Below are positions 1 to 10,027 of a stretch of 64,000 bases of DNA, one piece after another. The DNA is taken from positions 580,461 through 644,460 of the forward strand of contig NZ_JARQZP010000006.1 in assembly GCF_029589055.1 (NCBI RefSeq), given 5' to 3'. The DNA comes from Vibrio hannami. GTDB lineage: Bacteria; Pseudomonadota; Gammaproteobacteria; Enterobacterales; Vibrionaceae. A program made the translations under genes and the position numbers. A model generated the notes under the pieces. The model did no database searches. It saw only the letters and a list, made by a program, of their open reading frames with translations, and had not been told where the DNA came from. Position 1 is the stretch's first letter, and every line of letters starts with the position of its first letter.

Positions 1-1
1 T

Positions 2-928
2 AGCGAAAGCACATCGTCTGAAAACCAGCACTGTGGTTTTATCGCAATTGTAGGTCGTCCGAATGTAGGTAAGTCTACGCTTCTGAACCACATCCTTGGT
101 CAGAAGATTTCGATCACCTCAAGAAAGCCACAAACCACCCGTCACCGTATTATGGGTGTTGATACCGATGGTGACTATCAGGCTATCTACGTGGACACTC
201 CAGGGCTTCATATCGAAGAGAAGCGCGCAATTAACCGCCTGATGAACCGTGCGGCTAACAGCTCTCTGAGTGACGTCAACCTAGTGTTTTTCCTTGTTGA
301 TGGTACGCACTGGACTGCAGATGATGAAATGGTGCTGACCAAGCTTCAAAAATCCAACTTCCCGGTTGTGCTTTGTGTAAACAAAGTGGATAACGTTAAA
401 GACAGAAATGATGTGATGCTTCATATGCTGGAACTGTCTAAGAAGATGGATTTTGTTGATGTGGTGCCAATCTCGGCAAAGCATGGTAAGAACACAGATG
501 TTCTTCGTAAGCATGTTCGTGAGCACCTTCCTAAAGCTGAGCACCACTTCCCGGAAGAGTATGTGACTGACCGCTCTCAGCGCTTTATGGCGTCGGAAAT
601 TGTTCGTGAAAAGCTGATGCGCTTTACTGGTGAAGAGCTTCCTTATTCAGTAACGGTTGAGATTGAACGTTTCGACTACAACCCTGAAACCGATGGCTTT
701 CATATCAATGCCCTGATTCTGGTAGAACGAAATGGTCAGAAGAAGATGGTTATCGGTAAGGGTGGCGAGAAAATCAAGACTATCGGTCGTGAAGCCCGCC
801 TGGATATGGAAGAGCTGTTTGAGCGTAAGGTTTACCTGGAAACCTGGGTTAAGGTTAAATCTGGCTGGGCTGATGATGAGCGTGCACTGCGTTCTCTAGG
901 CTATATCGACGAGCTGGAGAATAAGTAG
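2..928 (+). CDS. era: GTPase Era, 5' end truncated by the window edge
   Basis: Era is an essential GTPase that binds the 3' end of 16S rRNA and helps mature the 30S subunit. The reading frame is open from base 2, so the true start lies before the window. The P-loop GRPNVGKS is encoded near base 60, followed by the switch region, DTPG (about 196) and the NKVD guanine-specificity motif (about 382). The C-terminal KH domain includes the loop [13 protein letters not shown] (about 750), which contacts RNA. The ATG at 152 is internal and must not be used as start, since it would remove the P-loop. The position before recO matches the usual rnc-era-recO operon. Certain identification. Confidence 0.97.
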   Translation, partial: SESTSSENQHCGFIAIVGRPNVGKSTLLNHILGQKISITSRKPQTTRHRIMGVDTDGDYQAIYVDTPGLHIEEKRAINRLMNRAANSSLSDVNLVFFLVDGTHWTADDEMVLTKLQKSNFPVVLCVNKVDNVKDRNDVMLHMLELSKKMDFVDVVPISAKHGKNTDVLRKHVREHLPKAEHHFPEEYVTDRSQRFMASEIVREKLMRFTGEELPYSVTVEIERFDYNPETDGFHINALILVERNGQKKMVIGKGGEKIKTIGREARLDMEELFERKVYLETWVKVKSGWADDERALRSLGYIDELENK

Positions 929-953
929 CCTTGTCATTGCGAAAAACGTTAAA

Positions 954-1041
954 CCTCGTTACAACGCTCCAGCGTGGTAATGCATACTAAGGTCTGAGGT
1001 TTTCGTTTGATATGCGTTCCCACGGGGACCGTGGGAACGAG
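954..1041 (-). repeat. REP-like composite palindromic element (modules A and B)
   Basis: Read on the reverse strand this is a 10-bp-stem hairpin (module A, 1016-1038, GTTCCCACGG with its complement), about 30 bp of spacer, and a second degenerate hairpin (module B, about 954-983, resembling CATTACCACGCTGGAGCG). The same A-spacer-B order forms the 131-bp tandem array at 21691-22250. It fills most of the era-recO gap without interrupting a gene. It may also act as an mRNA processing or weak termination structure within the operon (inference). Confidence 0.8.
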
Positions 1042-1067
1042 TCGTTTTAGACTTATGGGGGGGAAGC

Positions 1068-1784
1068 ATGAGTGAAGGTTCTGAACTTCAACGTTGTTTT
1101 GTTCTCCACCGCCGTCCGTATAGTGAAAGCAGCCTTATCCTGGATGTATTTAGTGAAGAGTATGGCCGGCTTTCAATCATGTCTAAAGGTTCCCGCAGTA
1201 AGCGTTCAAACTTAAAGGGAGCCTTACAACCCTTTACTCCTCTTCTTATGAAATGGTCGGGCGGTGGCTCGATGAAGACACTGCGTCAGGCTGAACCGAT
1301 CAGCTTAGGACTTCCTCTTACCGGCGTTAACTTATATTCAGCAATGTACGTGAATGAGCTGCTTGGCAGAGTATTGGAAAGTGAAACCCCATATCCTGCG
1401 CTGTTTCATGATTACCTTCAGGTGCTTACCGAGTTGGCACAGTCAGATAACCCTGAACCTGCATTAAGACGCTTCGAGTTAGCCTTGTTGTCTGCGATGG
1501 GGTATGGAGTCGACTTTCTTCACTGCGCAGGTACTGGTGAATCCGTTGATCCTGATATGACATACCGATACCGGGAACAGAAAGGTTTTATCGCCAGCGT
1601 GCGCCGAGATAATCTTACTTTTCTCGGTAACGAATTGATCGCCATAGCAGAAAGGCGATTTATGACAAAAGAGCAGCTAATCGCAGCAAAACGCTTTACA
1701 CGAATAGCCCTTAAGCCTTATCTTGGCGGCAAACCTTTAAAAAGTCGGGAACTGTTTGCCAACCGAACGCGTAAACAGAATTAA
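1068..1784 (+). CDS. recO: DNA repair protein RecO
   Basis: RecO mediates RecA loading on SSB-coated single-stranded DNA in the RecFOR pathway and anneals complementary strands. The 238-residue product has the typical family length. It begins with an OB-fold region ([19 protein letters not shown], then [16 protein letters not shown]) and continues into the helical C-terminal domain. The ATG at 1068 follows a strong GGGGGGAAG Shine-Dalgarno sequence. It lies downstream of era and directly upstream of pdxJ, the classical era-recO-pdxJ-acpS order. No defect seen. Confidence 0.96.
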   Translation: MSEGSELQRCFVLHRRPYSESSLILDVFSEEYGRLSIMSKGSRSKRSNLKGALQPFTPLLMKWSGGGSMKTLRQAEPISLGLPLTGVNLYSAMYVNELLGRVLESETPYPALFHDYLQVLTELAQSDNPEPALRRFELALLSAMGYGVDFLHCAGTGESVDPDMTYRYREQKGFIASVRRDNLTFLGNELIAIAERRFMTKEQLIAAKRFTRIALKPYLGGKPLKSRELFANRTRKQN

Positions 1785-1812
1785 TTATCCCAGAGCACGG
1801 AGTATAAAAAAG

Positions 1813-2544
1813 ATGAGCTCTATCCTTCTTGGCGTCAATATTGACCATATCGCTACACTACGTAATGCCCGTGGAACTAAGTATCCAGATCCTGTACACG
1901 CTGCTGAAATTGCAGAGCGTGCAGGAGCAGACGGTATCACCATTCACCTTCGTGAAGACCGCCGTCATATCCTGGACAGAGATGTTCGCATTCTTAGAGA
2001 AACTATCCAGACGCGTATGAATCTGGAGATGGCAGTAACTGATGAAATGGTTGAAATCGCAGTTAAGACTAAGCCCGAGTTTGTTTGTCTGGTACCAGAG
2101 AAGCGTGAGGAGCTGACGACAGAAGGCGGGCTGGATGTTAAAGGCCAGCTTGAAAAAGTAAAAGCAGCAACTAAAACTCTGACAGAAGCAGGTATTAAAG
2201 TATCTCTGTTTATCGACGCAGACAGAGAGCAAATCGATGCTGCTAAAGCGTGTGAAGCGCCATTTATTGAGCTGCACACTGGTCACTACGCAGATGCTGA
2301 AACTGAGCAGGATCAGCAGGATGAGATTAAGAAAATTGCTGCGGCAGCGAGCTACGCAGACGATCTTGGTATCACAGTAAACGCAGGTCATGGTCTGACT
2401 TACCACAACGTTGGTCCTATTGCGGCACTGCCTGAAATCTATGAGCTTAATATTGGGCACTCAATTATTGGTCGTGCGGTATTTGACGGGCTAAGCAAAG
2501 CGGTTGCTGATATGAAAGCGGCTATGGTTGCAGGTCGCTCGTAA
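1813..2544 (+). CDS. pdxJ: pyridoxine 5'-phosphate synthase PdxJ
   Basis: PdxJ condenses 1-deoxy-D-xylulose 5-phosphate with 3-amino-2-oxopropyl phosphate to make pyridoxine 5'-phosphate, the last ring-forming step of DXP-dependent vitamin B6 synthesis. The 243-residue TIM barrel starts [20 protein letters not shown] and contains [23 protein letters not shown] and VNAGHGL, the conserved active-site and phosphate-binding segments. I chose the ATG at 1813, preceded by GGAG at about 1798; an in-frame ATG at 1756 would add 19 unrelated residues and overlap recO. Translation is probably coupled to recO, with a 28-bp gap. Confidence 0.96.
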   Translation: MSSILLGVNIDHIATLRNARGTKYPDPVHAAEIAERAGADGITIHLREDRRHILDRDVRILRETIQTRMNLEMAVTDEMVEIAVKTKPEFVCLVPEKREELTTEGGLDVKGQLEKVKAATKTLTEAGIKVSLFIDADREQIDAAKACEAPFIELHTGHYADAETEQDQQDEIKKIAAAASYADDLGITVNAGHGLTYHNVGPIAALPEIYELNIGHSIIGRAVFDGLSKAVADMKAAMVAGRS

Positions 2545-2598
2545 GCGTTTTTCCTCGTTCCTGCTGTATTGCCATATCTGGTCGTTTGGCTACGGTAT

Positions 2599-2626
2599 GC
2601 ATTACCACGCGGAGCGTGGGAACGAG
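2599..2626 (+). repeat. REP-like hairpin, module B type
   Basis: This copy, centred on ACCACGC-GGA-GCGTGGG, matches module B of the 131-bp array at 21691-22250. It sits in the pdxJ-acpS gap. A degraded partner may lie upstream near 2550-2570. Confidence 0.7.
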
Positions 2627-2659
2627 ATTATTGCGGATGTTTAAGAAACTCAGGAACTT

Positions 2660-2795
2660 CGTCATTCCGTATAGTGAGGAACAAACGTAGTACGGAATCT
2701 GATTCCAGCGCACTTATAGTTTTGAAGTGAGTATTTAACTTTGCGGTAAGCTGAAAGCAGATCCCTGACTTCGCATAGGCTCATCAGGGATGACG
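2660..2795. repeat. inverted-repeat element with two terminal hairpins
   Basis: The left end CGTCATTCCGTA pairs with TACGGAATCT (2690-2699), and the right end AGATCCCTGA pairs with TCAGGGATGACG (ending 2795). The outer ends are inverted copies of each other: CGTCATTCC against GGGATGACG. This is the same architecture as the 75-bp element at 29352-29426. It ends 27 bp before the acpS start, so it forms part of the acpS leader. Confidence 0.65.
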
Positions 2796-2821
2796 ATTCG
2801 ATTGGATTAAAGAGAGCAGAC

Positions 2822-3202
2822 GTGGCAATTATAGGTTTAGGTACAGATATCGCTGAAATAGAGCGAATTGAAAAAGCACTTTCTCGAAGTGGAGAGGCAT
2901 TTGCTGCCCGCATTTTATCTGACTCTGAACTGGAGATATTTCACTCCCTCAAACAGAAAGGCCGCTTTCTGGCTAAACGCTTTGCTGCCAAAGAAGCTGC
3001 TTCAAAAGCGTTAGGTACAGGTATCGCTCATGGTGTGACCTTCCATGACTTTGTCGTTAGCAACGATGAAAATGGAAAACCCATTCTTACCTTAAACAAC
3101 AAAGCCAAAGAAATCTCAGAGTTAATGGGTGCTAACAGTATCCATCTTTCAATTTCAGATGAAAGAAACTATGCAGTAGCAACTGTTGTTATGGAAAAAT
3201 AG
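2822..3202 (+). CDS. acpS: holo-[acyl-carrier-protein] synthase AcpS
   Basis: AcpS transfers 4'-phosphopantetheine from coenzyme A to the serine of acyl carrier protein, which activates fatty acid synthesis. The 126-residue protein carries both signature motifs: [12 protein letters not shown] at residues 5-16, with the magnesium-binding Asp9, and [15 protein letters not shown] around residues 55-70. It starts with GTG at 2822, preceded by a purine-rich AAAGAGAG sequence. It is the last gene of the era-recO-pdxJ-acpS series and converges with the VarS/BarA gene, from which only 34 bp of short tandem repeat separate it. Confidence 0.97.
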   Translation: MAIIGLGTDIAEIERIEKALSRSGEAFAARILSDSELEIFHSLKQKGRFLAKRFAAKEAASKALGTGIAHGVTFHDFVVSNDENGKPILTLNNKAKEISELMGANSIHLSISDERNYAVATVVMEK

Positions 3203-3204
3203 CG

Positions 3205-3232
3205 TCACGTGTCACGTGTCACGTGTCACCTG
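3205..3232. repeat. 7-bp tandem repeat TCACGTG, four copies
   Basis: Three exact TCACGTG units and a fourth with one change (TCACCTG) fill the gap between the convergent acpS and barA stop codons. Each pair of units contains the palindrome CACGTG. The 7-bp period equals that of the TAACCCG array at 14119-14174. Confidence 0.85.
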
Positions 3233-3236
3233 TAAC

Positions 3237-6014
3237 TTATAAATACAACTTTGCCGTTTCCTGCACTTTCTCCATTTCATCCTGAAGTTCAAATAGCTCT
3301 GGTTCAATATCCATAACACTCATCCCTGAGCGCAAAGATTTTTCAATCAAAGCACAGATCGCTTTTAGTTTAGGAACGCCACTGTACGAGCAACTTCCGT
3401 GAAGCTTATGGATATGGTGAATCAGATCATCGATAGGGTAGTCGTCCTGCTCTAGTGCCTGTTCCACTATCTCACTTACTTCAGCAATAAAATCGATCAG
3501 CATCTGAAGCATCTCTTTCGCTAGATCTTCTTTGTTTGCAGCCTGCTTTAATGCAGCCTGCCAGTCTACGATGACGCTGGTGTTTTTGTTGTCCGGCTCT
3601 GGTTCTGTAGATGGTAGATCCAACTTGTCCACCTCTTCGCTGCTTGTATTAGGGTTCCAGTGAACCAAAACCTGTTGAAGAATATGCTCTTCAATAGGCT
3701 TAGTTAAGTAGTCATCCATTCCGGCATTTAACAAGCGATCTCTTTCGCCGCTCATTGCATGTGCGGTAACCGCAATCACTGGCGTTGATTCATTAAGATC
3801 AGTCTGTTTAATGTAGCGACATGCCGTTACCCCATCCATATGAGGCATCTGAATATCCATCAACACCATATCGAATTTACGGTCAGTTGCTTCCTTAACC
3901 GCGTCTTTACCGTTAGTACAGGTAATTACATTTTCAACTCGCTCCTGAAGCAGTGCTGCAATAAGCTTCAGGTTTGCAGGATTATCATCTACTGCCATAA
4001 CAGTGAGTGGCAGCCTGGTAATGTTAGTCTGAGTTGCCTGCGGCTCAACAACCTCAACTGGCCCGCTGTCCTGATGTTGAACAGCAAGTATGTTCAGTAG
4101 TTTCCTTCGTGAAAGTGGCTTCGTCATGCACTGAACACCAAAGTCATTAATCAGTTGTTCAGCAAGAGCCAATTCTGTACTTGGAACGCCAACCAGAATT
4201 TGATCAGAATATTGACGGATCTTATCAAGATGCCCGGCAACTTCTTCGATCGTATATCTGCTCTTAGGAGGTAAGCAGAGAAGAACGCTGTCTTGCCTTT
4301 CAAATTGATCCGGTGTGCTGGTTTGGTAAGTAACGCTTAGACCTTCCTGAATCAATTGCTGTTGGATCACCGAGCCCGCCTGCATATTTGGCTCGATGAT
4401 TAACACTCTTCTGTTAACCAGATATTGAGACTCTGGCTTGGCACCCATTGGAAGATCGGTTTTATCCAACCGGAGCGTAAACCAGAAAGTCGACCCCTGA
4501 TGCAGACGGCTGGTTAGGCTTATTTCGCCACCCATTTGGGCAACCAGTTTCTGTGTGATAACCAGACCAAGACCCGTACCACCATAACGACGAGAGATAC
4601 TTGCGTCTGCCTGACTGAATGCCTGGAATAACTGAGATTGTTGGCGCTCTGAGATACCGATACCTGTATCGCGAACCATAAATTGTAGCTCTACAGAATC
4701 ATCTTTTTGTGTTCTTAACTCGACACTGATATCGATGTTGCCGCGTTCAGTAAACTTAATTGAGTTACCGACAAGGTTGGTGAGAATTTGCTGAATACGT
4801 AACGGGTCACCAACCACACCAGCTGGTATCTTAGGATCAATCTTAAGGGTGAGCTCCAGCCCTTTTTCATGGGCGCTGGTGGCCTGTAGAGCAACCACTT
4901 CTTCGAGGCTTTCCTGGAACTCGAATGGAATATTTTCCAGAAGCAGCTTACCGGCTTCTAGTTTAGAGAAGTCTAGAATGTCATTAATGATACTTAACAA
5001 GTTGTTCGCGGAACGTTCAATGGTTTGAAGGTAGTCCGTCTGACTTGAAGAAAGTTGTGTCTTCAACATCTGACGGGTAAAACCAATAACACCATTTAGC
5101 GGTGTTCTCAGTTCATGGGACATATTCGCCAGAAACTCTGACTTAACACGAGCGGCTTCCTGAGCACGCTTTTTCGCAATATCCAGTTCCACGTTCTGAA
5201 TCTCAAGCTGCTCCAGTGTTTCTCTTAAATCAGATGTGGCTTGATCGATGCTATTTTGCATCTCTACATGGTATTCAGACAGTGATACCGCCATGGCGTT
5301 AATACCATTTTTCAACGAGTCCAGTTCACCATGCATTTTACCTTCGATTCGGGAGTCCAGATGACCACGACGAATTCTGTCTACGGTTCTTTTCATGTTG
5401 GTGATTGGCTGGGTTACGTCATGCATCAGGCTGTAAGCGAAGATGCCAGATAGTCCAACACCAAGAACCAGAACTAACAGAGCGGCAAAAATTTCCTGAT
5501 ATTGCTGTAAGCGAAGTGGAGACATATCCAGCTCCATCGCAATATAACCCAGCGGCTGATTCGGTTCTGTTTGCGTACCGTCTTGTAAAGAGAACTGTCC
5601 TTCCACAACGATTGGTGCCCGAAGAATTAACCGCGTATCTTGCCTTTCAATGTTAGTTAGTAAAGGTATCGGCATCCCTTTCGGGAAGGTGAGTTTCTCA
5701 AAGTCAGGGTGGAAATTCGATGTTACGAATAGCTGGTGGTTGCTATCAAATACCGCAATACTTCGGACTATGTCTGAGTTTTTTCTGTGTGCATAGCTGA
5801 TGAGTCGCCTGACAGCTTCACGACTCTGAGATGTCATGCCAAATTCGCTGGCAATAGCCAGTGGCTCCAAAATGCTGGTTCCTGAAGAAACGAGTTGGGT
5901 TTCCAGATCGTTATATCGATTTGAAGTGAAGAATGCACTCAATAAGAGACCAACAATAAGCGTTGGAGCAAGAGTTAAAGTGATTACGCGGGCGCGTAAG
6001 CCGTATCTGGTCAT
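3237..6014 (-). CDS. barA: hybrid sensor histidine kinase VarS/BarA
   Basis: VarS/BarA is the membrane sensor of the VarS-VarA (BarA-UvrY, GacS-GacA) phosphorelay, which drives Csr small RNAs. The 925-residue protein has two membrane segments (about 10-28 and 176-196) around a periplasmic domain, HAMP (about 196-250), a HisKA domain with His300 in SHELRTPLNG, and an ATPase domain with RDTGIGIS and GGTGLGL. A degenerate receiver-like segment follows (about 533-645). The receiver carries phospho-acceptor Asp720 in LMDIQMPHMDG, and the C-terminal Hpt domain has His869 in HKLHGS. All phosphorelay residues are present. It is divergent from rlmD, as in other vibrios. VarS is the Vibrio name. Confidence 0.95.
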   Translation of the reverse strand: MTRYGLRARVITLTLAPTLIVGLLLSAFFTSNRYNDLETQLVSSGTSILEPLAIASEFGMTSQSREAVRRLISYAHRKNSDIVRSIAVFDSNHQLFVTSNFHPDFEKLTFPKGMPIPLLTNIERQDTRLILRAPIVVEGQFSLQDGTQTEPNQPLGYIAMELDMSPLRLQQYQEIFAALLVLVLGVGLSGIFAYSLMHDVTQPITNMKRTVDRIRRGHLDSRIEGKMHGELDSLKNGINAMAVSLSEYHVEMQNSIDQATSDLRETLEQLEIQNVELDIAKKRAQEAARVKSEFLANMSHELRTPLNGVIGFTRQMLKTQLSSSQTDYLQTIERSANNLLSIINDILDFSKLEAGKLLLENIPFEFQESLEEVVALQATSAHEKGLELTLKIDPKIPAGVVGDPLRIQQILTNLVGNSIKFTERGNIDISVELRTQKDDSVELQFMVRDTGIGISERQQSQLFQAFSQADASISRRYGGTGLGLVITQKLVAQMGGEISLTSRLHQGSTFWFTLRLDKTDLPMGAKPESQYLVNRRVLIIEPNMQAGSVIQQQLIQEGLSVTYQTSTPDQFERQDSVLLCLPPKSRYTIEEVAGHLDKIRQYSDQILVGVPSTELALAEQLINDFGVQCMTKPLSRRKLLNILAVQHQDSGPVEVVEPQATQTNITRLPLTVMAVDDNPANLKLIAALLQERVENVITCTNGKDAVKEATDRKFDMVLMDIQMPHMDGVTACRYIKQTDLNESTPVIAVTAHAMSGERDRLLNAGMDDYLTKPIEEHILQQVLVHWNPNTSSEEVDKLDLPSTEPEPDNKNTSVIVDWQAALKQAANKEDLAKEMLQMLIDFIAEVSEIVEQALEQDDYPIDDLIHHIHKLHGSCSYSGVPKLKAICALIEKSLRSGMSVMDIEPELFELQDEMEKVQETAKLYL

Positions 6015-6130
6015 GTTCGATGATTACAATGGAATCTGGATGTGGGAAAATAGTATCAAAGCATTGAATTTCTACCAACATTGCTAACCAGAATAGTGAT
6101 GTTCAGTGATATAAAAATTGGAACAATTAC

Positions 6131-7447
6131 ATGGCTCGTTTCTTTCAACCAAAAAAGAAAACTCAGATAGAGAAAAAACATCAGCTTATAAAGATAGAAA
6201 GGCTTGATCATCACGGAGCAGGGATAGGCTATTTGGGCAAGAAGCCAGTATTTATTGATGGAGCGCTTCCTGGTGAGGAAGTACTTACTCAATTAACCGA
6301 GAGCAAAAGCAAATATGCTCGGGGTAATTTAATTAAGATTCAGAAGCAAAGCCCGCAACGTGTAGAACCATTTTGTAAATATTATGGGGAGTGTGGTGGC
6401 TGTAATATGCAGCATTTGCCACACAACGAACAGATTGCCTATAAGAGTGATTCATTAGCTCAGTTGTTTAACAAATTTGCTGGCGAGTCTATTGAGTTAG
6501 AGTCGCCAATTGTTGGTGACGAAAAAGGTTACCGAAGAAGAGCCAGAGTTAGCCTGTTTAAGGATAAAAAGAGCGGAAAGCTGCTATTTGGTTTCCGTAA
6601 AAAGCAGAGTAAACAGATAGCTGTTGTTACTGATTGTCCGGTTTTGCAACCTGAATTAAATGTATTGTTGCCGGAACTAAAAGAGTTGCTTTCTGGTCTG
6701 AAAAATATTGCTAATTTAGGGCACCTTGAGTTGGTGGCAGGTCCTGGTTCTCTAGTGGTTCTGCTGCACTATGTTCGCTCTCTTCATGAAACGGATAGAA
6801 GCAGTCTGCAAAGTTGGGCAGAGCGAAATTCGGTAACCTTATATTTGCAGTCTGATGAATTATTGGAACGTGTTTGTGGTGATGTGCCGTTCTATGATGA
6901 AGTTGGTGTCACCATTCCATTCCTGCCCACAAACTTTATTCAGGTTAACGGCGGTGTAAACAAGCAGATGGTCGAGCGTGCTTTATCATGGCTCGAGTTA
7001 ACTCCCGAAGATAGAGTGCTGGATCTGTTCTGTGGTTTGGGTAACTTCAGCCTGCCAATGGCACAGCAGGTTAAAACTGTTGTTGGTGTTGAAGGTGTTC
7101 AGGAGATGGTGGATCAGGCAACGGAAAACGCTAAAGTAAATGGAATCAGTAATGTTGAGTTTTATCAGGCTAATCTGGAAGAGGATTTAACCGAGAAGCG
7201 CTGGGCTCAATCTAAGTTTGATAAGGTGTTGTTAGATCCGGCGAGAGCAGGTGCGGCAGGCGTTGTAGATCAACTTTCTCGATTTGATACAAAGCGTGTA
7301 GTTTACGTTTCCTGTAATCCTGCTACTCTAGCCAGAGATAGCCAGAGCTTGCTAAATCAAGGGTTCAAGTTAGTTAAGCTGGGTATGTTGGATATGTTCC
7401 CTCATACCGCTCATTTGGAGTCGATGGCTTTATTTGAAAGATCGTAG
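6131..7447 (+). CDS. rlmD: 23S rRNA (uracil-1939-C5)-methyltransferase RlmD
   Basis: RlmD (formerly RumA) methylates U1939 of 23S rRNA using S-adenosylmethionine and carries a [4Fe-4S] cluster. The 438-residue product begins with a TRAM RNA-binding domain (about 18-75). The iron-sulfur cysteines follow in [14 protein letters not shown] (about 80-93), with a fourth in TDCPVLQ. The methyltransferase core shows [14 protein letters not shown] for cofactor binding, LDPARAGA, and the nucleophile region [13 protein letters not shown]. It is divergent from barA and upstream of relA, the usual gammaproteobacterial order. The ATG at 6131 has only a weak ribosome binding site. Confidence 0.96.
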   Translation: MARFFQPKKKTQIEKKHQLIKIERLDHHGAGIGYLGKKPVFIDGALPGEEVLTQLTESKSKYARGNLIKIQKQSPQRVEPFCKYYGECGGCNMQHLPHNEQIAYKSDSLAQLFNKFAGESIELESPIVGDEKGYRRRARVSLFKDKKSGKLLFGFRKKQSKQIAVVTDCPVLQPELNVLLPELKELLSGLKNIANLGHLELVAGPGSLVVLLHYVRSLHETDRSSLQSWAERNSVTLYLQSDELLERVCGDVPFYDEVGVTIPFLPTNFIQVNGGVNKQMVERALSWLELTPEDRVLDLFCGLGNFSLPMAQQVKTVVGVEGVQEMVDQATENAKVNGISNVEFYQANLEEDLTEKRWAQSKFDKVLLDPARAGAAGVVDQLSRFDTKRVVYVSCNPATLARDSQSLLNQGFKLVKLGMLDMFPHTAHLESMALFERS

Positions 7448-7454
7448 TTGGGTA

Positions 7455-7564
7455 AACCAACTGGGTATGCTTCCGCAAACCGCTGCAAGTCGTCCCTGAG
7501 CGCTTAAACAAGGGCATCCATGCCCTTGAATGTTTGCTACAGCACACCCGGTTAGTTTTTGGTT
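7455..7564. repeat. nested inverted-repeat element between rlmD and relA
   Basis: The ends AACCAACTGGGT (7455) and ACCCGGTTAGTTTTTGGTT (to 7564) are imperfect inverted repeats. Inside lie GCAAAC/GTTTGC (7475-7480, 7532-7537) and the perfect stem AAGGGCAT/ATGCCCTT (7510-7527). The whole can fold into one long cruciform. It holds no credible coding sequence and resembles the element at 9884-9973 in organisation. Confidence 0.6.
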
Positions 7565-7629
7565 GATCTACGTGACTCGTAATTAGTGACAAACAACGTC
7601 ACGGAAGAATAAAAACGCTAGGAAAGAAA

Positions 7630-9852
7630 ATGGTCGCAGTACGCGGTGCGCATTTAAATGCAGATGAAAAGTTCGAGTTGGAATCATGGATTGCCAGTCT
7701 GGAACAGGAAAAGAAAACCAGTAATAAGCTGACCAAGGTTTATCAGCAGTGTGAAGTGCTGCTTGAAGGCAAAGAAGAGGCTCAACTGTTGTTGTGGCGC
7801 GGTCGTGAGATGATTGAGATTTTGATAACTCTCTCTATGGATCGCGCAACACTCGTAGCAGCTCAGTTGTTCCCGGTTGTTTCTGCTGGCTACTATGACA
7901 GAGAAGAACTGGAAGAGGATTACGGTAAGGAAATTATAAAGCTGATTGATGGTGTCGAAGAGATGGCAGCCATCGGTCAGTTAAACGTAACGCTAGAAGG
8001 CAGTGCTGCATCCGGGCAGGTGGATAATGTAAGACGTATGTTGCTCGCGATGGTAGATGACTTCCGTTGCGTGATTATTAAACTGGCTGAGCGTATCTGT
8101 AACCTTCGTGAAGTTAAAGATGAGTCTGACGAAATTCGTCAGGCAGCAGCGAAAGAGTGTGCCAACATCTATGCGCCGCTGGCAAACCGACTTGGTATTG
8201 GTCAGCTAAAGTGGGAAATTGAAGACTACGCTTTCCGTTATCAGCACTCTACGACCTATAAGCAAATCGCGAAACAGCTTTCCGAACGTCGAATTGACCG
8301 CGAACAATATATCGAAGATTTTGTTACCGATCTGGAAGATGAAATGAAGTCTTCTGATATCCGGGCGGAAGTCAGCGGTCGACCAAAACATATCTATAGT
8401 ATCTGGCGCAAAATGCAGAAGAAGAGCCTCGCCTTTGATGAGCTTTTCGATGTTCGCGCCGTACGTATTATTGCAGAGCGCCTGCAGGACTGTTACGCCG
8501 CACTGGGTGTGGTTCATACCAAATACAAGCACCTTCCAAGTGAGTTCGACGACTATGTCGCGAATCCAAAACCAAATGGCTATCAGTCGATCCATACCGT
8601 TATTCTTGGGCCAGAAGGCAAAACCATAGAGATTCAGATTCGTACCAAGCAGATGCACGAAGATTCTGAACTTGGTGTTGCCGCGCACTGGAAATACAAA
8701 GAAGGTGGAAGCGGTGGCCGTAGTGGTTACGATGAAAAAATCACCTGGTTGCGTAAGCTTTTAGACTGGCAGGAAGAGATGTCAGACTCTGGTGAGATGC
8801 TTGATGAACTTCGTAGTCAGGTCTTTGATGACCGGGTTTACGCCTTTACACCACGCGGGGACGTTGTTGACCTTCCTATGGGGGCAACGCCACTGGACTT
8901 TGCCTACCATATTCACTCTGAGGTAGGGCACCGTTGTATTGGTGCGAAAGTAGCGGGAAGAATCGTTCCGTTTACCCATAAGCTGGAGATGGGCGATCAG
9001 GTTGAAATCATTACTCAGAAAGAGCCTAACCCATCCCGTGACTGGTTAAACCCGTCGCTTGGATTTGTCCTCTCTGGTCGTGCCCGTGCCAAGATTAATG
9101 CCTGGTTCCGTAAGCAGAGCCGGGAGAAGAACCTCGAAGCGGGTCGGGAGATTCTGGAAACAGAGTTAAACAAAATCGGTGCGACGCTAAAAGATGCCAG
9201 TGAGTATGCTCTAAAACGCTTTAACGTTAATACTCCGGATGAGCTATATATTGGTATTGGTAGTGGTGACCTGAAAATCAATCAGGTAGTCAATCACATC
9301 AATGCGTTAGTCAATAAACCGACTGCGGAAGAAGAAGATCAGCAGGCTTTGGAAAAACTGCAGGAAAGCGAAGCAAAAGCGCCTGCTCAGAGTCGACCTC
9401 ATAAAGATGCAGTTGTGGTTGAAGGTGTTGACAATCTGATGACTCACCTTGCTCGCTGCTGTCAGCCTATACCAGGTGATAACATTGCCGGATATATCAC
9501 TCAGGGACGTGGAATCTCGGTTCACCGTGCTGACTGTGAGCAACTTGCTGAGCTTAGAATTCATGCTTCAGAACGTATTATTGATACGGTATGGGGTGGC
9601 GGTTTTGTTGGCTCCTATATTTTGACGCTGCGTGTTGAAGCGTTAGAGCGCGGAGGTCTTCTTAAAGATATCACCACACTTCTTGCAAACGAGAAGTTGA
9701 AAGTATCAGGAATGAAGAGCCGCACCGACTTTAAGCGTCAGATCTCAGTGATGGACTTTGATATCGAAGTGAAGAATGTTGAGATACTAGGACGTATTCA
9801 AAGCCGTATCGAGCAGATTAAGGATGTCGTCTCTGTTAAGAGACTAAGCTAA
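7630..9852 (+). CDS. relA: GTP pyrophosphokinase RelA, (p)ppGpp synthetase
   Basis: RelA binds stalled ribosomes carrying uncharged tRNA and makes (p)ppGpp from ATP and GTP or GDP, triggering the stringent response. At 740 residues it has full family length. The N-terminal HD-like domain is the degenerate, hydrolysis-inactive type of RelA. The synthetase domain shows FDVRAVRI and the RelA-type EFDD sequence in [23 protein letters not shown] ([20 protein letters not shown]), the zinc-finger/RIS region ([11 protein letters not shown]) and a C-terminal ACT domain follow. The ATG at 7630 follows AGGAAAG. mazG lies downstream, as in E. coli. Confidence 0.97.
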   Translation: MVAVRGAHLNADEKFELESWIASLEQEKKTSNKLTKVYQQCEVLLEGKEEAQLLLWRGREMIEILITLSMDRATLVAAQLFPVVSAGYYDREELEEDYGKEIIKLIDGVEEMAAIGQLNVTLEGSAASGQVDNVRRMLLAMVDDFRCVIIKLAERICNLREVKDESDEIRQAAAKECANIYAPLANRLGIGQLKWEIEDYAFRYQHSTTYKQIAKQLSERRIDREQYIEDFVTDLEDEMKSSDIRAEVSGRPKHIYSIWRKMQKKSLAFDELFDVRAVRIIAERLQDCYAALGVVHTKYKHLPSEFDDYVANPKPNGYQSIHTVILGPEGKTIEIQIRTKQMHEDSELGVAAHWKYKEGGSGGRSGYDEKITWLRKLLDWQEEMSDSGEMLDELRSQVFDDRVYAFTPRGDVVDLPMGATPLDFAYHIHSEVGHRCIGAKVAGRIVPFTHKLEMGDQVEIITQKEPNPSRDWLNPSLGFVLSGRARAKINAWFRKQSREKNLEAGREILETELNKIGATLKDASEYALKRFNVNTPDELYIGIGSGDLKINQVVNHINALVNKPTAEEEDQQALEKLQESEAKAPAQSRPHKDAVVVEGVDNLMTHLARCCQPIPGDNIAGYITQGRGISVHRADCEQLAELRIHASERIIDTVWGGGFVGSYILTLRVEALERGGLLKDITTLLANEKLKVSGMKSRTDFKRQISVMDFDIEVKNVEILGRIQSRIEQIKDVVSVKRLS

Positions 9853-9883
9853 GCATTTTACTGAATCTGAATTAGGCAGGTGT

Positions 9884-9973
9884 GCAGGTATCGATAAGCA
9901 GACCCTTTGCGGCAGGGACGCCGCATCGGAGCCTCCATGGATGGGTTTACGCGTGTCTGCGTTCGATACCTGC
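9884..9973. repeat. 90-bp imperfect palindrome between relA and mazG
   Basis: The ends GCAGGTATCG (9884-9893) and CGATACCTGC (9964-9973) are perfect inverted repeats. GCAGAC/GTCTGC (9898-9903, 9955-9960) continues the arm, and an inner hairpin TGCGGC/GCCGCA lies at 9908-9925. The element covers most of the relA-mazG gap. Its composition is more GC-rich than its surroundings, as expected for a dispersed repeat. Confidence 0.7.
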
Positions 9974-10027
9974 TCATCTGCGGGTATCATTAACCTTCAA
10001 GAGCCATACAAATTAAGAATTTCTACC

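Noticed and set aside
1858..2460. 200-codon reverse reading frame
   Set aside because: It lies entirely opposite pdxJ, has no family resemblance, and follows the codon pattern of the real gene.
8206..8688. 160-codon reverse reading frame
   Set aside because: It is a shadow of relA and lacks a ribosome binding site.
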